Assembly (NCBI RefSeq): GCF_900116295.1
Contig: NZ_FPAF01000004.1
Coordinates: forward strand, 1-64,000
Direction of reading: 5' to 3'
Length of the DNA: 64,000 nt
Source of the DNA: Bacillus sp. 103mf
GTDB taxonomy: Bacteria > Bacillota > Bacilli > Bacillales > Bacillaceae_G
The stretch's first letter is position 1; each line of letters begins with the position of its first letter. The notes beneath the pieces are model-generated. The model had not been told where the DNA came from. It worked only from the letters and a program-made list of their open reading frames with translations, and ran no database searches. This document shows, piece after piece, positions 7,133-16,362 of this stretch. Both the position numbers and the translations under genes were made by a program.

Positions 7133-8695
7133 TTACAGAGCGCCGGGTGCAATCCACATATGAGAAGTAAATCCTTGATCAGCTAATTGGAGTTGCTGCT
7201 GATATACATCCTTCCAGTTTTTGTATAGCTTTTGATATTGTTTATGATTTTCATTGTTCGGTATATAAGTTGTTTCCCATTTTACAAATTGTTCGGAAAT
7301 AGATTCCATTGAATGATACATACCGACACCAATCCCCGCCACAATTGCTGTTCCTAAAGCAGCTGCTTCCTTGACCACTGGTACTTTTACAGGAACGCCT
7401 AATACATCAGCAACAATTTGGCACCATAACTTTCCCTTTGAAGCCCCTCCGGCAAAAGTTACTTCTTTCGGGAACTGTCCTGTTAATTCTTCAATTAACT
7501 TTAAATTTCCATATGTTACGAAAGCTGCATTTTCTTCAATTGCCCGAAACATTTCTTTCTTCCCGCACTTTTCAGAATCTAAGTTTAAATTTATAAAAGA
7601 GGGAGATGCATGTCGCCAAGAAATATAGTTCATAACATTAGAAAAAATCGGAATGATACCGTGTGATCCAACTGGGACATGTTTTGCTTGTTCCTCTAAT
7701 AATTCGTAAGCATCGATACCTAGTTCTTTTGCTCGTTGCTTTTCCTCCTGACAGAAAGCGTCCCGAAACCAGCGCATAACAAGACCGGGAAAAAAGGCAA
7801 TTGTTTCGTACTGCCAAAGAGTAGGAAGAACGTGACAATTTACACGAATGCGAGCGTTTGGATCTAGTACAGGGTTGCTTACGTTTACTTCTTGTTGCCA
7901 AAAACTTCCGCCGCAAATGAATGTTTGCCCGCTCTTGACAACTCCAGAACCGAGAGAAGCCATTTGCGCATCTCCGCCTCCAGTAACAACAGGCGTTCCT
8001 TCGAATAATCCAGTTTCTGCTGCACATTGTTTTGTTACGTTTCCAATAATAGTTCCGGCTTCGTTTATTTTCGGTGAGAGTACTGATGAGAGGTTGCATT
8101 TCTCTATTAATTCTGGAGCCCAATTTCTAGTATGTAAATTAAAAATTCCCGTCGTACATCCATTGGAAGGATCCATTTGTAATACACCGCAAAACTTATA
8201 TAAAATCCAATCGTTTAGCATTGTAATAGAATGTGCTCTTTCATAAATGTCAGGTTGATGTTTCGCAATCCATTTTAATCTTGGTAATGCACCTAGAGCG
8301 AATGTTTGCCCTGATATTGTATATACATCTTGTTCAAGGTGAGATCGTATTTGTTTAAGTTGTGTAACTTCCGCCGCCGCACGGTTATCAACATTGGCAC
8401 ACGCCCAAATTTCAGTACCATTCTTGTCATATAAAACAAATCCTTCGCGCATGCTTGTTGCACTAATTCCTTGAATAAAAGAAGGGGGAATCCCACTTGT
8501 TTGTAGTACATCTCTTGTGCAGTCTTGAATAAGTTTCCAATTTTCCTTTACATCAAAATCCATTGAACCCGGATATCGGGAGTTTTCTATGTGAACCCAT
8601 TCTCGTTGACTAACAGCAAGTTGATTACCTTGTAAATCAAATAAGACAGCTCGGATACTACCAGTTCCGGCATCATAAGCTAATAGAGCAGCCAT
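7133..8695 (-). CDS. lsrK: Autoinducer-2 kinase
   Basis: LsrK phosphorylates imported AI-2, trapping it in the cytosol. The protein (520 aa from ATG 8695) is a FGGY-family sugar kinase: N-terminal LLAYDAGTGSIRAVLFD (phosphate-1 loop), then SMREGFVLYD, WACANVDNRA, MLNDWILYKF, VTGGGDAQMASLGSG (phosphate-2), and TFAGGASKGKLWCQI (adenosine site). The longer frame to 8800 only reads into a repeat. GAAGGAGAG lies upstream of the ATG. First gene of the minus-strand lsr operon. Confidence 0.92.
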   Translation of the reverse strand: MAALLAYDAGTGSIRAVLFDLQGNQLAVSQREWVHIENSRYPGSMDFDVKENWKLIQDCTRDVLQTSGIPPSFIQGISATSMREGFVLYDKNGTEIWACANVDNRAAAEVTQLKQIRSHLEQDVYTISGQTFALGALPRLKWIAKHQPDIYERAHSITMLNDWILYKFCGVLQMDPSNGCTTGIFNLHTRNWAPELIEKCNLSSVLSPKINEAGTIIGNVTKQCAAETGLFEGTPVVTGGGDAQMASLGSGVVKSGQTFICGGSFWQQEVNVSNPVLDPNARIRVNCHVLPTLWQYETIAFFPGLVMRWFRDAFCQEEKQRAKELGIDAYELLEEQAKHVPVGSHGIIPIFSNVMNYISWRHASPSFINLNLDSEKCGKKEMFRAIEENAAFVTYGNLKLIEELTGQFPKEVTFAGGASKGKLWCQIVADVLGVPVKVPVVKEAAALGTAIVAGIGVGMYHSMESISEQFVKWETTYIPNNENHKQYQKLYKNWKDVYQQQLQLADQGFTSHMWIAPGAL

Positions 8696-8728
8696 TATAC
8701 TCCACTCTCCTTCAGTCCGTTCCTTCTT

Positions 8729-8856
8729 TATATAAATACAAATTAAAAAATCGACATAAAAACCCTCTTTCTTTTTAAGCGGACGAGAGCATCTGGTCAT
8801 GCTGTATTCTGCATAGCAGTGACTGATATGTCGAAAAAGTAAAATGGATATATATA
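8729..8856 (+). repeat. Family A repeat, copy 3 (internally deleted)
   Basis: Both ends are kept, but the middle, from GGTCATGC straight to TGTATTCTGCATAGCAG, is missing about 75 bp. It lies between the divergent lsrK and lsrA genes, just upstream of lsrK. Confidence 0.85.
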
Positions 8857-9161
8857 GTAAACGGACAACCTTATTTCTAGATATATGTAGTAAGGAGACA
8901 ACTTCTTGTTTGATAAGATGATCTTTTTAATAATGCCAAGCAGCTTTCGTTAACAAATTTTCTTCAAAGTTTAGCTACATTATGCTTGCCATCTCTTCAA
9001 CATATGTACATGAATTTTTATTTATACCGTCAGCAGTTGGAAATTACTTGAGAAAGATAAGTTCTAGATATGAAGAAAAAGATATACAATGCTACAAAAC
9101 AAGTAGAGCAAAACATAAGAGCTTGAAAAATTGTTTTTTGTTAAAGGTAGGTGAAAGAAGT
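8857..9161. promoter_or_regulatory. Divergent lsr intergenic region
   Basis: About 300 bases between the repeat and the lsrA ribosome site. It must carry the lsrACDB promoter. I see AT-rich sequence but no convincing -35/-10 pair and no clear operator palindrome. A frame through it (from 8982) is open but lacks a ribosome site, so I treat it as non-coding. Confidence 0.45.
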
Positions 9162-10655
9162 TTGGAACCATTTCCTTTATTGGAAGTTAAAAATGTAAAA
9201 AAATCATTCTTACAGCAACCAGTACTAAAAGGAATCGATTTAACAGTAAAGAAAGGGGATATTTTTGCATTAGTTGGTGGTAACGGGGCTGGAAAGTCAA
9301 CGTTTATGAAGATATTGACAGGATTGTACACATATGATGAAGGAGAAATCAAAATAAAAGGGAGACCTGTTACATTTTTTAATCCATCTGAAGCTCATCG
9401 AAATGGTATTTATTTAGTTCCGCAAGAACCGCTTATTTTTCCGAATATGACTATTGAGGAAAATATTTTATTAGGTATGAAGCAAAATAAGAGACAGCTT
9501 CGAACGAAATTAGAGGTACTTATGAGGAAACTTGGCTGGAATTTACAGCTAGAGGAACGTGCGTCATTGTTGTCTATTGCCCAGCAGCAATTAGTAGAAA
9601 TAGTTAGAGGATTAATAAGAGAGGCAGAGATTCTGATTTTAGATGAGCCTACATCGACGTTAACAGCAAACGAAATTAAAAGTCTATTTGTTGTAATGAA
9701 AAATTTGAGTGAACAAGGAATTGGAATGATTTATATTACACATAGGCTTTCAGAGATTTTTGCAATTGCAAATCAAGTAGCTATTTTACGTGATGGGGTA
9801 CTTTCTAATCAAGGTAAGGTAAATGAATTTACTTACGATATGTTGTTAAAAGGATTATTACCGGAAGGATACCAGGAAATGCAAAAGGAAGAGAATCTGT
9901 ACAGAGAAAAAGCAGAGTTAAAACGAGTACTTCAAGTGAATGGTTTATCTAGTCATAAATTTCGAGATATTTCACTAGAAGTAAAAGCAGGAGAGATTGT
10001 TGGAATTGCAGGCGTTGTGGGAGCGGGAAGAACGGAACTAGCTGAAGCATTATATGGTATTACATCTGTAACAGCAGGAAATATTCTATTGGAGAAGACA
10101 GAAATTACAGCGTGGACAACAAAAAGGAGAATTGATGCAGGAATGATCTATGTACCTGAAGACCGAGCGGGGCATGGGATTTTCTCAATTGCTTCTGTTC
10201 AGCAAAATATAACTTCTGTCCTCCTATATCGTTTAAGTACATTTTTTTTAAAACAAGAAAAAGAAAGCGCTTTAACGAACGAGTATATTAAAAAATTTCG
10301 AATTACGGTTCATGATACAAAGCAAAGAATAGAATCTTTGTCGGGAGGGAATCAACAAAAAATAGTGTTAGGAAAATACCTCGCTTGCGAGCCAAAACTC
10401 ATTATTTTAGATGAACCAACGCGCGGTATAGATGCAAAGGCGAGGCTAGAAATATATGAAACAATTAATAAACTAAGAGAAAATGGATTAGCTGTATTAT
10501 TGATCTCCTCAGATTTAGAAGAAATTATGAATTTAGCAAATCGTGTGTATGTAATGAGAAATGGTAATATCGTTTCACATTTAGAACAGAAAGAAATTTC
10601 ATTAGACTGCATTACACGTACTGCTTATGGTGGAGAGGAGGTTTCAAAAGAATGA
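9162..10655 (+). CDS. lsrA: AI-2 ABC importer, ATPase subunit
   Basis: The preferred start is TTG 9162 (MEPFPLLEVKNVKKSF), 8 bases after AGGTAGGTG, giving 497 aa, close to enteric LsrA. It is a double ATPase of the sugar-importer type. Domain 1 has Walker A GGNGAGKST and Walker B ILILDEPTSTL; domain 2 has a degenerate Walker A (GVVGAGRTE), the signature LSGGNQQK and LIILDEPTRGID. Degenerate second sites are normal in this family. It powers AI-2 uptake through LsrC and LsrD and overlaps lsrC by four bases. Confidence 0.92.
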   Translation: MEPFPLLEVKNVKKSFLQQPVLKGIDLTVKKGDIFALVGGNGAGKSTFMKILTGLYTYDEGEIKIKGRPVTFFNPSEAHRNGIYLVPQEPLIFPNMTIEENILLGMKQNKRQLRTKLEVLMRKLGWNLQLEERASLLSIAQQQLVEIVRGLIREAEILILDEPTSTLTANEIKSLFVVMKNLSEQGIGMIYITHRLSEIFAIANQVAILRDGVLSNQGKVNEFTYDMLLKGLLPEGYQEMQKEENLYREKAELKRVLQVNGLSSHKFRDISLEVKAGEIVGIAGVVGAGRTELAEALYGITSVTAGNILLEKTEITAWTTKRRIDAGMIYVPEDRAGHGIFSIASVQQNITSVLLYRLSTFFLKQEKESALTNEYIKKFRITVHDTKQRIESLSGGNQQKIVLGKYLACEPKLIILDEPTRGIDAKARLEIYETINKLRENGLAVLLISSDLEEIMNLANRVYVMRNGNIVSHLEQKEISLDCITRTAYGGEEVSKE

Positions 10656-11620
10656 AATATGTTACATATGCACTCAAAATGCGTGAAACCTCTATTGTAG
10701 GGTTGTTAGTTCTTTATATTATACTTGTTAGTATGATAAATCGAGATTTTCTTCAATTCGATTCTTTTTCGATTATTTTAAAATCAAGCCTTATTTTAAT
10801 TGTTCTTGTAATTGGTCAATCGTTTGTATTATTTACAAAAAATATTGATGTATCAGTTGGATCGATAATGGGGTTATGTGCTGCTTCATGCGGAATGTTT
10901 TTGAAGAGTGGGAATAACTCTTTTTATGCAATTATAATTACACTTTTACTTGGTGCGTTTATTGGAATTGTAAATGGTGTAGGTGTGACAAAATTTCGTG
11001 TCCCGGCAATTATTATGACTCTCGGTATGCTCGGTATTATTCGAGGTTTGATGATTATATATACAGAAGGAAAATGGATTGAAGATATTCCACACGACTA
11101 TAAAAAATTGTCTTCTGTAACATGGTTAGAGATTCCTATAACGGTTTGGTTCATTGGACTTTTGTTAATAGTCACTTATCTTTTTTTAACAAAGATATCG
11201 TTTGGAAGATATTTTTATGCGGTAGGAGATAATAAAGAAGGTGCAAGATTGATTGGGATTCAAGTAGCGTTAGTGCAAATTTTGGCCTTTATGATTTCAG
11301 GAATAACCGCTGCGATTGCTGGATGCTTATTTGTGATGAATATTGGATTTGTACCGAATCAAACAGGAACAGGAATTGAGCTGCAAGTAATCGCTGCTGC
11401 AGTGCTCGGAGGTATTCGTTTAAAAGGTGGTACTGGATCAGTTTTTGGTGCAACTTTAGGAGCATTGTTTTTAGAGGTGATTAGTAGTTCATTAGTATAC
11501 TTGAAAATCCCAGCCTTTTGGAACAACGCAATTTCAGGATTTTTATTATTACTCATTATTATTCTAGATAGTGTAGTGCAAAAATGGAGGAAACAGGAGC
11601 GGAGGGAGGTTGAAATATGA
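10652..11620 (+). CDS. lsrC: AI-2 ABC importer, membrane subunit C
   Basis: A 322-aa permease with about nine to ten hydrophobic helices and the BPD_transp_2 (ribose/LsrC) pattern: [16 protein letters not shown] near residue 60, GIVNGVGVTKFRVPAIIMTLG, and LQVIAAAVLGGIRLKGGTGSV near 250. It forms the channel with LsrD. The ATG overlaps the lsrA stop and the next gene's ATG overlaps this stop, so translation is coupled. The name follows gene order, because LsrC and LsrD are alike. Confidence 0.9.
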   Translation: MKYVTYALKMRETSIVGLLVLYIILVSMINRDFLQFDSFSIILKSSLILIVLVIGQSFVLFTKNIDVSVGSIMGLCAASCGMFLKSGNNSFYAIIITLLLGAFIGIVNGVGVTKFRVPAIIMTLGMLGIIRGLMIIYTEGKWIEDIPHDYKKLSSVTWLEIPITVWFIGLLLIVTYLFLTKISFGRYFYAVGDNKEGARLIGIQVALVQILAFMISGITAAIAGCLFVMNIGFVPNQTGTGIELQVIAAAVLGGIRLKGGTGSVFGATLGALFLEVISSSLVYLKIPAFWNNAISGFLLLLIIILDSVVQKWRKQERREVEI

Positions 11621-12612
11621 AATCTTTTCGCTGGATTTTTCAGTGGGAGGGAGCACTCCTTCTTTTGTTATTTACCGAGTTTATCGCTTTTAGCCTATTA
11701 AATGCTGATTTTTTTAATATAGGAAATTTATTGTTTAGTATGAACGATTTTATTTTTATTACAATTGCTGCGATACCGATGACATTTGTCATTATGACAG
11801 GGGGAATCGATGTTTCAGTTGGATCAATTATGGGACTTACATCTATTCTTATTGGTGTATTGTGGATGAATGGGATATCTATTGTTATTGCTGTAATGAT
11901 TGCTCTTGTCATAAGTATACTAGCTGGTTTTTTAAACGGACTTATTATTCAAATGACATCTGTCGAACCACTGGTTGTAACATTAGGAACAATGTTTTTA
12001 TATTCTGGTATTGCTCTTGTCATTTCAGGAGGATCTAAAGCAACTGGATATGAGGGAATTAGTGGATTGCCAGATTCGTATGTTCAACTTGCAAATGGAG
12101 CATTATTAGGGATTCCGAATTTATTTTGGTTACTTCTTATTATGACAATTTTGTTCTCTATTCTCTTGCGTCATACAAAATACGGTCGATATGTAGTTTT
12201 AACAGGTATAAATGAAAAAACAGCTAAGTATTCTGGAATTCAAACGAAGCGCATTGTCATTTTAGCCTATATGCTTTCAGGGTTAGGAGGTGGATTAGGG
12301 GGAATATTCCTAACTGCTTATTTTGGATCAGCTCGAGCAGATTTAGGAAATGAAGCAATTTTACCAGTCATTACAGCAGTTGTATTAGGCGGTGCTCTTA
12401 TTACTGGTGGAAAAGGAAGTATAGTAGGAACCGTTCTTGCCAGTATCGTTATTGGAATCATGCAATATGGATTACAGATGACGGGGTTAACAAATGAGCA
12501 ATCTAATGTAGTAATTGGCATTATTTTAATTCTTTCAGTTATAATGCGCCATTCAAATATAAGGTATTTCTTCACTAAAAAAAGTGTCTCATATAAGGAG
12601 GAAACAACATGA
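11617..12612 (+). CDS. lsrD: AI-2 ABC importer, membrane subunit D
   Basis: A 331-aa permease paralogous to LsrC, with the matching motifs [38 protein letters not shown] and [20 protein letters not shown]. It has multiple membrane helices throughout and a short charged C-terminal tail. It overlaps both neighbours by four bases. It pairs with LsrC to form the pore. Confidence 0.9.
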   Translation: MKSFRWIFQWEGALLLLLFTEFIAFSLLNADFFNIGNLLFSMNDFIFITIAAIPMTFVIMTGGIDVSVGSIMGLTSILIGVLWMNGISIVIAVMIALVISILAGFLNGLIIQMTSVEPLVVTLGTMFLYSGIALVISGGSKATGYEGISGLPDSYVQLANGALLGIPNLFWLLLIMTILFSILLRHTKYGRYVVLTGINEKTAKYSGIQTKRIVILAYMLSGLGGGLGGIFLTAYFGSARADLGNEAILPVITAVVLGGALITGGKGSIVGTVLASIVIGIMQYGLQMTGLTNEQSNVVIGIILILSVIMRHSNIRYFFTKKSVSYKEETT

Positions 12613-13652
12613 AAAAGAAGATAAGTGTATTTATCGTTCTATTGTTGTTTGTTGCTTCTATCATGGCATGTACAAATACAAAATCAAATAGTAAAAAATC
12701 AAAAGATGTGAAATTAGCCTTTATTCCAAAATTAACTGGAGTCGGATTCTTTACATCGGGCGGAGAAGGTGCAAAAGAAATGGCTGATAAGCTCGGTGTA
12801 AATTTAAAATATGATGGACCTTCTGAAGCAAGTGTATCAGGGCAGGTAAAATATATTAATAACTTTATTAACCAAAATTATGATGCAATTATGGTTTCAT
12901 CCACTTCTGTTGATGGTTTATCTCAAGCTTTGCAGCGCGCCAAGAAAAAGGGGATTACCGTATTAACGTGGGATTCTGATGTGAACCCGAAAGATCGTTC
13001 TTTCTATATTAGTCAAGGAACATCTGAGCAATTGGCGAACTTGCTTATTCAAATGACAGCTTCACAAATTGGAGATAAAGGAAAAGTAGCATTCTTCTAT
13101 TCTAGTCCAACAGTAACGGATCAAAATCAATGGGTTTCAAAAGCGAAAGAGATAATAAAGGAAAAATATCCAAATTGGGAAATTGTGACGACCCAGTATG
13201 GTGAAAACAATGCTCAAAAATCATTAGCAGTAGGCGAAAGTATTTTAAAAACGTATCCAGACATTCATGCAGTTATTTGTCCTGATGCAACTGCATTACC
13301 AGCAATGGCACAGGCTGTAGAAAATTTGAAAATGGATAAGAAAGTTGCTGTTACTGGATTTTCAACCCCTAATGTTATGCGTGATTACTTAAAACGCGGG
13401 ACAGTTCAACAGTTTGGTTTATGGGATGTAAAGCAACAAGGTGCACTTGCAACTTATGTTGCAAATGAGATGGTGGTGAAGGGTAAAAAGTTAAAAGTAG
13501 GTGATACTTTTGAAGTGCCTGGCGTTGGAAAAGTTAAAGTAGAACCAAATTCGATTCAAGGATATGAATATGAGGCAGAAGGAAATGGAATTATCGTATT
13601 GCCAGAGCGAGTTGTGTTTACGAAGGATAATATTGAAAAATATGATTTTTAA
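12609..13652 (+). CDS. lsrB: AI-2 binding lipoprotein receptor
   Basis: LsrB captures AI-2 outside the membrane. The 347-aa protein begins with a signal peptide and lipobox ending SIMAC, so it is lipid-anchored. Residues matching the AI-2 contacts known for LsrB are visible in order: Lys in [11 protein letters not shown], Asp in LTWDSDV, Asp-Gln in TVTDQNQW, and Pro and Ala in [11 protein letters not shown]. This pattern separates LsrB from ribose-binding relatives; functional LsrB orthologues are established in the B. cereus group. Last gene of lsrACDB. Confidence 0.94.
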   Translation: MKKKISVFIVLLLFVASIMACTNTKSNSKKSKDVKLAFIPKLTGVGFFTSGGEGAKEMADKLGVNLKYDGPSEASVSGQVKYINNFINQNYDAIMVSSTSVDGLSQALQRAKKKGITVLTWDSDVNPKDRSFYISQGTSEQLANLLIQMTASQIGDKGKVAFFYSSPTVTDQNQWVSKAKEIIKEKYPNWEIVTTQYGENNAQKSLAVGESILKTYPDIHAVICPDATALPAMAQAVENLKMDKKVAVTGFSTPNVMRDYLKRGTVQQFGLWDVKQQGALATYVANEMVVKGKKLKVGDTFEVPGVGKVKVEPNSIQGYEYEAEGNGIIVLPERVVFTKDNIEKYDF

Positions 13653-13704
13653 TAGAGTATTTATAAAGAAAAATTAATTATATTGATGAATATTTTTATA
13701 TGAC

Positions 13705-13732
13705 GAGCAGCCTAATATGGTTGTTCTTTTTT
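13705..13732 (+). terminator. Terminator after lsrB
   Basis: GAGCAGCC at 13705-13712 pairs with GGTTGTTC at 13719-13726 (two G-U pairs), followed by six T. Confidence 0.7.
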
Positions 13733-14111
13733 ATGAAAAAAATGAACCTTTTTGAAAATCGAGCGAATATAGCGTGAAAGCTTTTACAGATAATCTCTTT
13801 GTCTCTCCAGGGATTGCCTTGATTTTTGGAAGTGTTTTTGAAACAAGCCTGTCGATTTACTGTAAAATCTACAATTCACAATACATTAGATCTTTTGATT
13901 TAAAAGGGAAATATATAATGATTTTTATATGGTTCTTATATAAATGTAGTGTAATATTAAGATTAATAAGTTTTTAAGATTAGTTTTATTTTGTGTAAAA
14001 TTATCTGACCATAGTGGAATATAAATTTCCTTAACAATCCTTCTTTTCATCAAGGAAGGGTTATTCTATTAAAAGTCGAACACAATAATGTTGCAAGAGA
14101 GGAGTGACTAT
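13733..14111. other. Intergenic stretch with no supported gene
   Basis: AT-rich DNA between lsrB and a broken acetyltransferase gene. A 67-codon frame from 13774 lacks a ribosome site and a recognisable fold. A hairpin (AACAATCCTTCTTTTC / AAGGAAGGGTT) near 14033-14062 may be a weak terminator or attenuator. GAGAGGAGTG at 14097-14106 is the ribosome site of the next gene. Confidence 0.5.
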
Positions 14112-14827
14112 ATGATATTTCAAGAAGGGGAACTAACCATTCGATACGTAACAGAAAATGATGTTCGAACATTATCAAACTGGTTATCAAGCCCTGAGGC
14201 TTTACGCTTTTATCCCGCATTAACGGGCAGTAAGACCCCCACCTCAAGATTCAGAGAGAAACGAGGAAGAAACTGCCCGTAAAAGCCCGATTGGTTCAAC
14301 TAACCATCAGTGGGAGATGAAAAAACTCTCCACTGATGGAAGTTTCACTTTATGAAGGACGAGACAAACCACAATCACCACAGCAAGTTCGAGAGCGTTA
14401 TATAAGTAATTCAGAAGATAAAAAGAAGAAGTGTATTGTAGAATATCAAAACAAACCTATTGGATATATACAAATGTATCCTTTAAATCCAGAATGGAAA
14501 GCGTTATATGGATATGATGAGAGAGAAAATGTGTGGGGAATGGATCAATTTATCGGAGAAACAGCGTACTGGAACCGAGGAATTGGTGCAGAGCTCGTGC
14601 AAGCTGCAATTACATATATTAAGAATGAATTAGGAGCATTCGCAATTGCGATGGATCCAAGAGTAAGGAATGAAAGAGCAATTCATTGTTACGAGAAGTG
14701 TGGGTTTCAAAAAGTGAAAGTATTAAAAGAACATGAATTGCATGAAGGGGTAGTGGAAGATTGTTGGATGATGGAATATAAAAACAGAGGGAGCGATTGT
14801 AATGAAACAAGCACTTATAGTAATTGA
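14112..14827 (+). pseudogene. GNAT acetyltransferase gene interrupted by a bcr1-like insertion
   Basis: ATG 14112 opens MIFQEGELTIRYVTENDV and reads to ALRFY; the gene resumes as EGRDKPQSPQQVRERYI and runs to 14827. The 140 bases between are a repeat plus a 5-bp duplication. Removing them restores CGC TTT TAT GAA GGA in frame and a 191-aa GNAT protein of the AAC(6')-like kind (GIGAELVQAAITYI, then NERAIHCYEKCGF). The insertion shifts the frame, so the product is lost unless the C-terminal part is made from ATG 14336. The 3' end overlaps the next gene by 26 bases. Confidence 0.9.
14209..14353 (+). repeat. Family B (bcr1-like) repeat with TTTAT target duplication
   Basis: A 135-bp element (14214-14348) flanked by TTTAT at 14209-14213 and 14349-14353. 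It starts CCCGCATTAACGGGCAG and ends GAAGTTTCAC. A TTTAT duplication is the known mark of bcr1 in this group. It can fold through GGGCAGT / ACTGCCC and CCATCAGTGG / CCACTGATGG. Confidence 0.92.
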
Positions 14828-15323
14828 CGTACAAGAAGGAATGTATACAGTAGGTATACCTGTACATAATGGCTCTGACTTATTGCAGAATTTACAGGAA
14901 GTTATTCAAAAATGTCGCACGCATGATATTCCTGTTATTTACGTGCAGCATAATGGATCTAAGGGTCATCCGTTAGAAAAAGGAACAGCAGGTTGGCATA
15001 TTCATTCTAAAATTGCTCCAATGTCAAATGAGGTTATAGTGGAAAAAGAAACGCCGGATTCTTTTTATGAAACAAATCTTCGGGAAGTTTTGCGAGAAAA
15101 AGGAATTGAACATCTGTTCATTTGTGGATTGCAAACAGAATATTGCGTAGATACAACTGTTCGCCGTGCGTTTAGTGAAGGATATAAAGTAACGTTGATT
15201 CAAGGGACGCATAGTACGTTTGATTCGAAGCAACTACGTGCAGAAGAGATTATTCAACATCATCAAACAATATTAGGATGGTTTGCGGATATAGTCGATA
15301 TAAAAGAAGTAAAGTTAGCCTAG
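14802..15323 (+). CDS. Isochorismatase-family cysteine hydrolase
   Basis: A 173-aa alpha/beta enzyme of the isochorismatase/nicotinamidase group. The catalytic Asp is in LIVIDVQEGMYT, Lys in IVEKETPDSFYETNL, and the nucleophile Cys in QTEYCVDTTVRRAF, preceded by LFICGLQTEY. The group also includes nicotinamidases, and the substrate here is unknown. GAGGGAG precedes the ATG, which lies inside the 3' end of the interrupted acetyltransferase gene, so the upstream insertion could reduce its transcription. Confidence 0.9.
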   Translation: MKQALIVIDVQEGMYTVGIPVHNGSDLLQNLQEVIQKCRTHDIPVIYVQHNGSKGHPLEKGTAGWHIHSKIAPMSNEVIVEKETPDSFYETNLREVLREKGIEHLFICGLQTEYCVDTTVRRAFSEGYKVTLIQGTHSTFDSKQLRAEEIIQHHQTILGWFADIVDIKEVKLA

Positions 15324-15358
15324 ACATGCTACATGTGTTTTCGGTTAGAAGAAAAATG

Positions 15359-15403
15359 AAGCCAACACTTTTAGGATAAGCTTCTAGAAATGTTGGCTTA
15401 TTT
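15359..15403. terminator. Terminator between convergent genes
   Basis: AAGCCAACA at 15359-15367 pairs with TGTTGGCTT at 15391-15399, then ATTTG. Confidence 0.75.
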
Positions 15404-15449
15404 GTTAATAGGATTTTCATATAGTCTTATTCATGCATTTGATAAATAC

Positions 15450-16004
15450 TTAAAAAGTAGGAGGGGTAATCGCAAAGATGACTACCGCTTTCTTTTTATA
15501 TGGATTTTCCCATTTATGTTTCATATAAGAAGGGATTTTGACACTATCTCCTTTGTATAAAGTTACTGTCTCTTGATTTAACTGTAGTGTCACAGTTCCC
15601 TCTAAAACAAATGCGATTTCTTCACCTTTATGCTCGATTGGTTCTTCAGAAGAAGAGGATTGCGGTAATAAAGTCATAAGAGCAAGCTCGAGGGCTCCAC
15701 TTAAATCGGGAGAAAGTAACTCGTATGATAAACTTTCACTTTCAGGAAAGGTAATTTTTTTTCGCCTGTCAGCTCTTACAACTAAACTTTGGGCATTTGT
15801 ATCTTCCAAAAAGAAATTAAACATAGGAATATTTAATGCGTTAGATATTAATTTAAGAGTTTGTAGAGATGGATTGGCTGATCCCTTTTCAATTTGGCTT
15901 AACATAGAAGGAGTGATATTGACGAGTGTTGCCAGTTCTCGACTACTTAATCCTTGTGCTTTTCGGTATTCTGCTATTTTCTCTCCAACATTTATATCAT
16001 TCAT
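15450..16004 (-). CDS. XRE-family regulator with C-terminal cupin domain
   Basis: ATG 16004 (MNDINVGEKIAEYR) follows AAAGGAGAG, giving 184 aa. Residues 6-60 form a helix-turn-helix (LSSRELATLVNITPSMLSQIEKG); residues 100-180 form a cupin (HKGEEIAFVLEGTVTLQL, GDSVKIPSYMKHKWEN). Proteins of this build sense a small ligand and repress nearby catabolic genes. The facing gene across the intergenic region is a D-serine dehydratase, a likely target; this is inferred. A family A repeat separates the two. Confidence 0.88.
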   Translation of the reverse strand: MNDINVGEKIAEYRKAQGLSSRELATLVNITPSMLSQIEKGSANPSLQTLKLISNALNIPMFNFFLEDTNAQSLVVRADRRKKITFPESESLSYELLSPDLSGALELALMTLLPQSSSSEEPIEHKGEEIAFVLEGTVTLQLNQETVTLYKGDSVKIPSYMKHKWENPYKKKAVVIFAITPPTF

Positions 16005-16027
16005 ATTTACTCTCCTTTTACTATACA

Positions 16028-16222
16028 AATCTATTTTAATTTTTCGATATATAAGTCGCTGCTATGCAGAATACAACATGACCGCTACTTACTTTCTCTT
16101 TTTGTTGTAAACCTTGCATGTGGCAGAAAAAGGCTCTGACCGCTTCTATGCATGGCCAGATGTTCTCGTCCATCTAAAAAGAAAGCGGGTTTTTATGTCG
16201 ATTTTTAATTTGTATTTATATA
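16028..16222 (-). repeat. Family A dispersed repeat, copy 4 (inverted)
   Basis: A near full-length reverse copy between the XRE-cupin gene and dsdA. It begins CTATTTTAATTTTTCGATAT and ends TTTATGTCGATTTTTAATTT. It is followed by about 100 bases of very AT-rich DNA that must hold the dsdA promoter. Confidence 0.85.
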
Positions 16223-16362
16223 GTTTAAATTAAATTTAATTAAAATTTATTAATTTATATTTAATTATTTTTGTTTGTGTGTTAAATTTATTTTAATTAT
16301 AATAAATAAATTTAAACTTTGAAATGATAACATGGTAGGAATGAAGAAGGGAGAATAGACGA

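Noticed and set aside
7638-8123. 161-residue ORF inside lsrK on the same strand
   Set aside because: It is a shadow frame of lsrK with Arg/Ser-biased composition.
8982-9161. A 60-residue N-terminal extension of LsrA
   Set aside because: It has no ribosome site, is not like any LsrA, and a TTG start with AGGTAGGTG at the family's usual position explains the gene better.
13774-13977. A 67-codon ORF after lsrB
   Set aside because: No ribosome site, no fold, and biased composition of AT-rich intergenic DNA.
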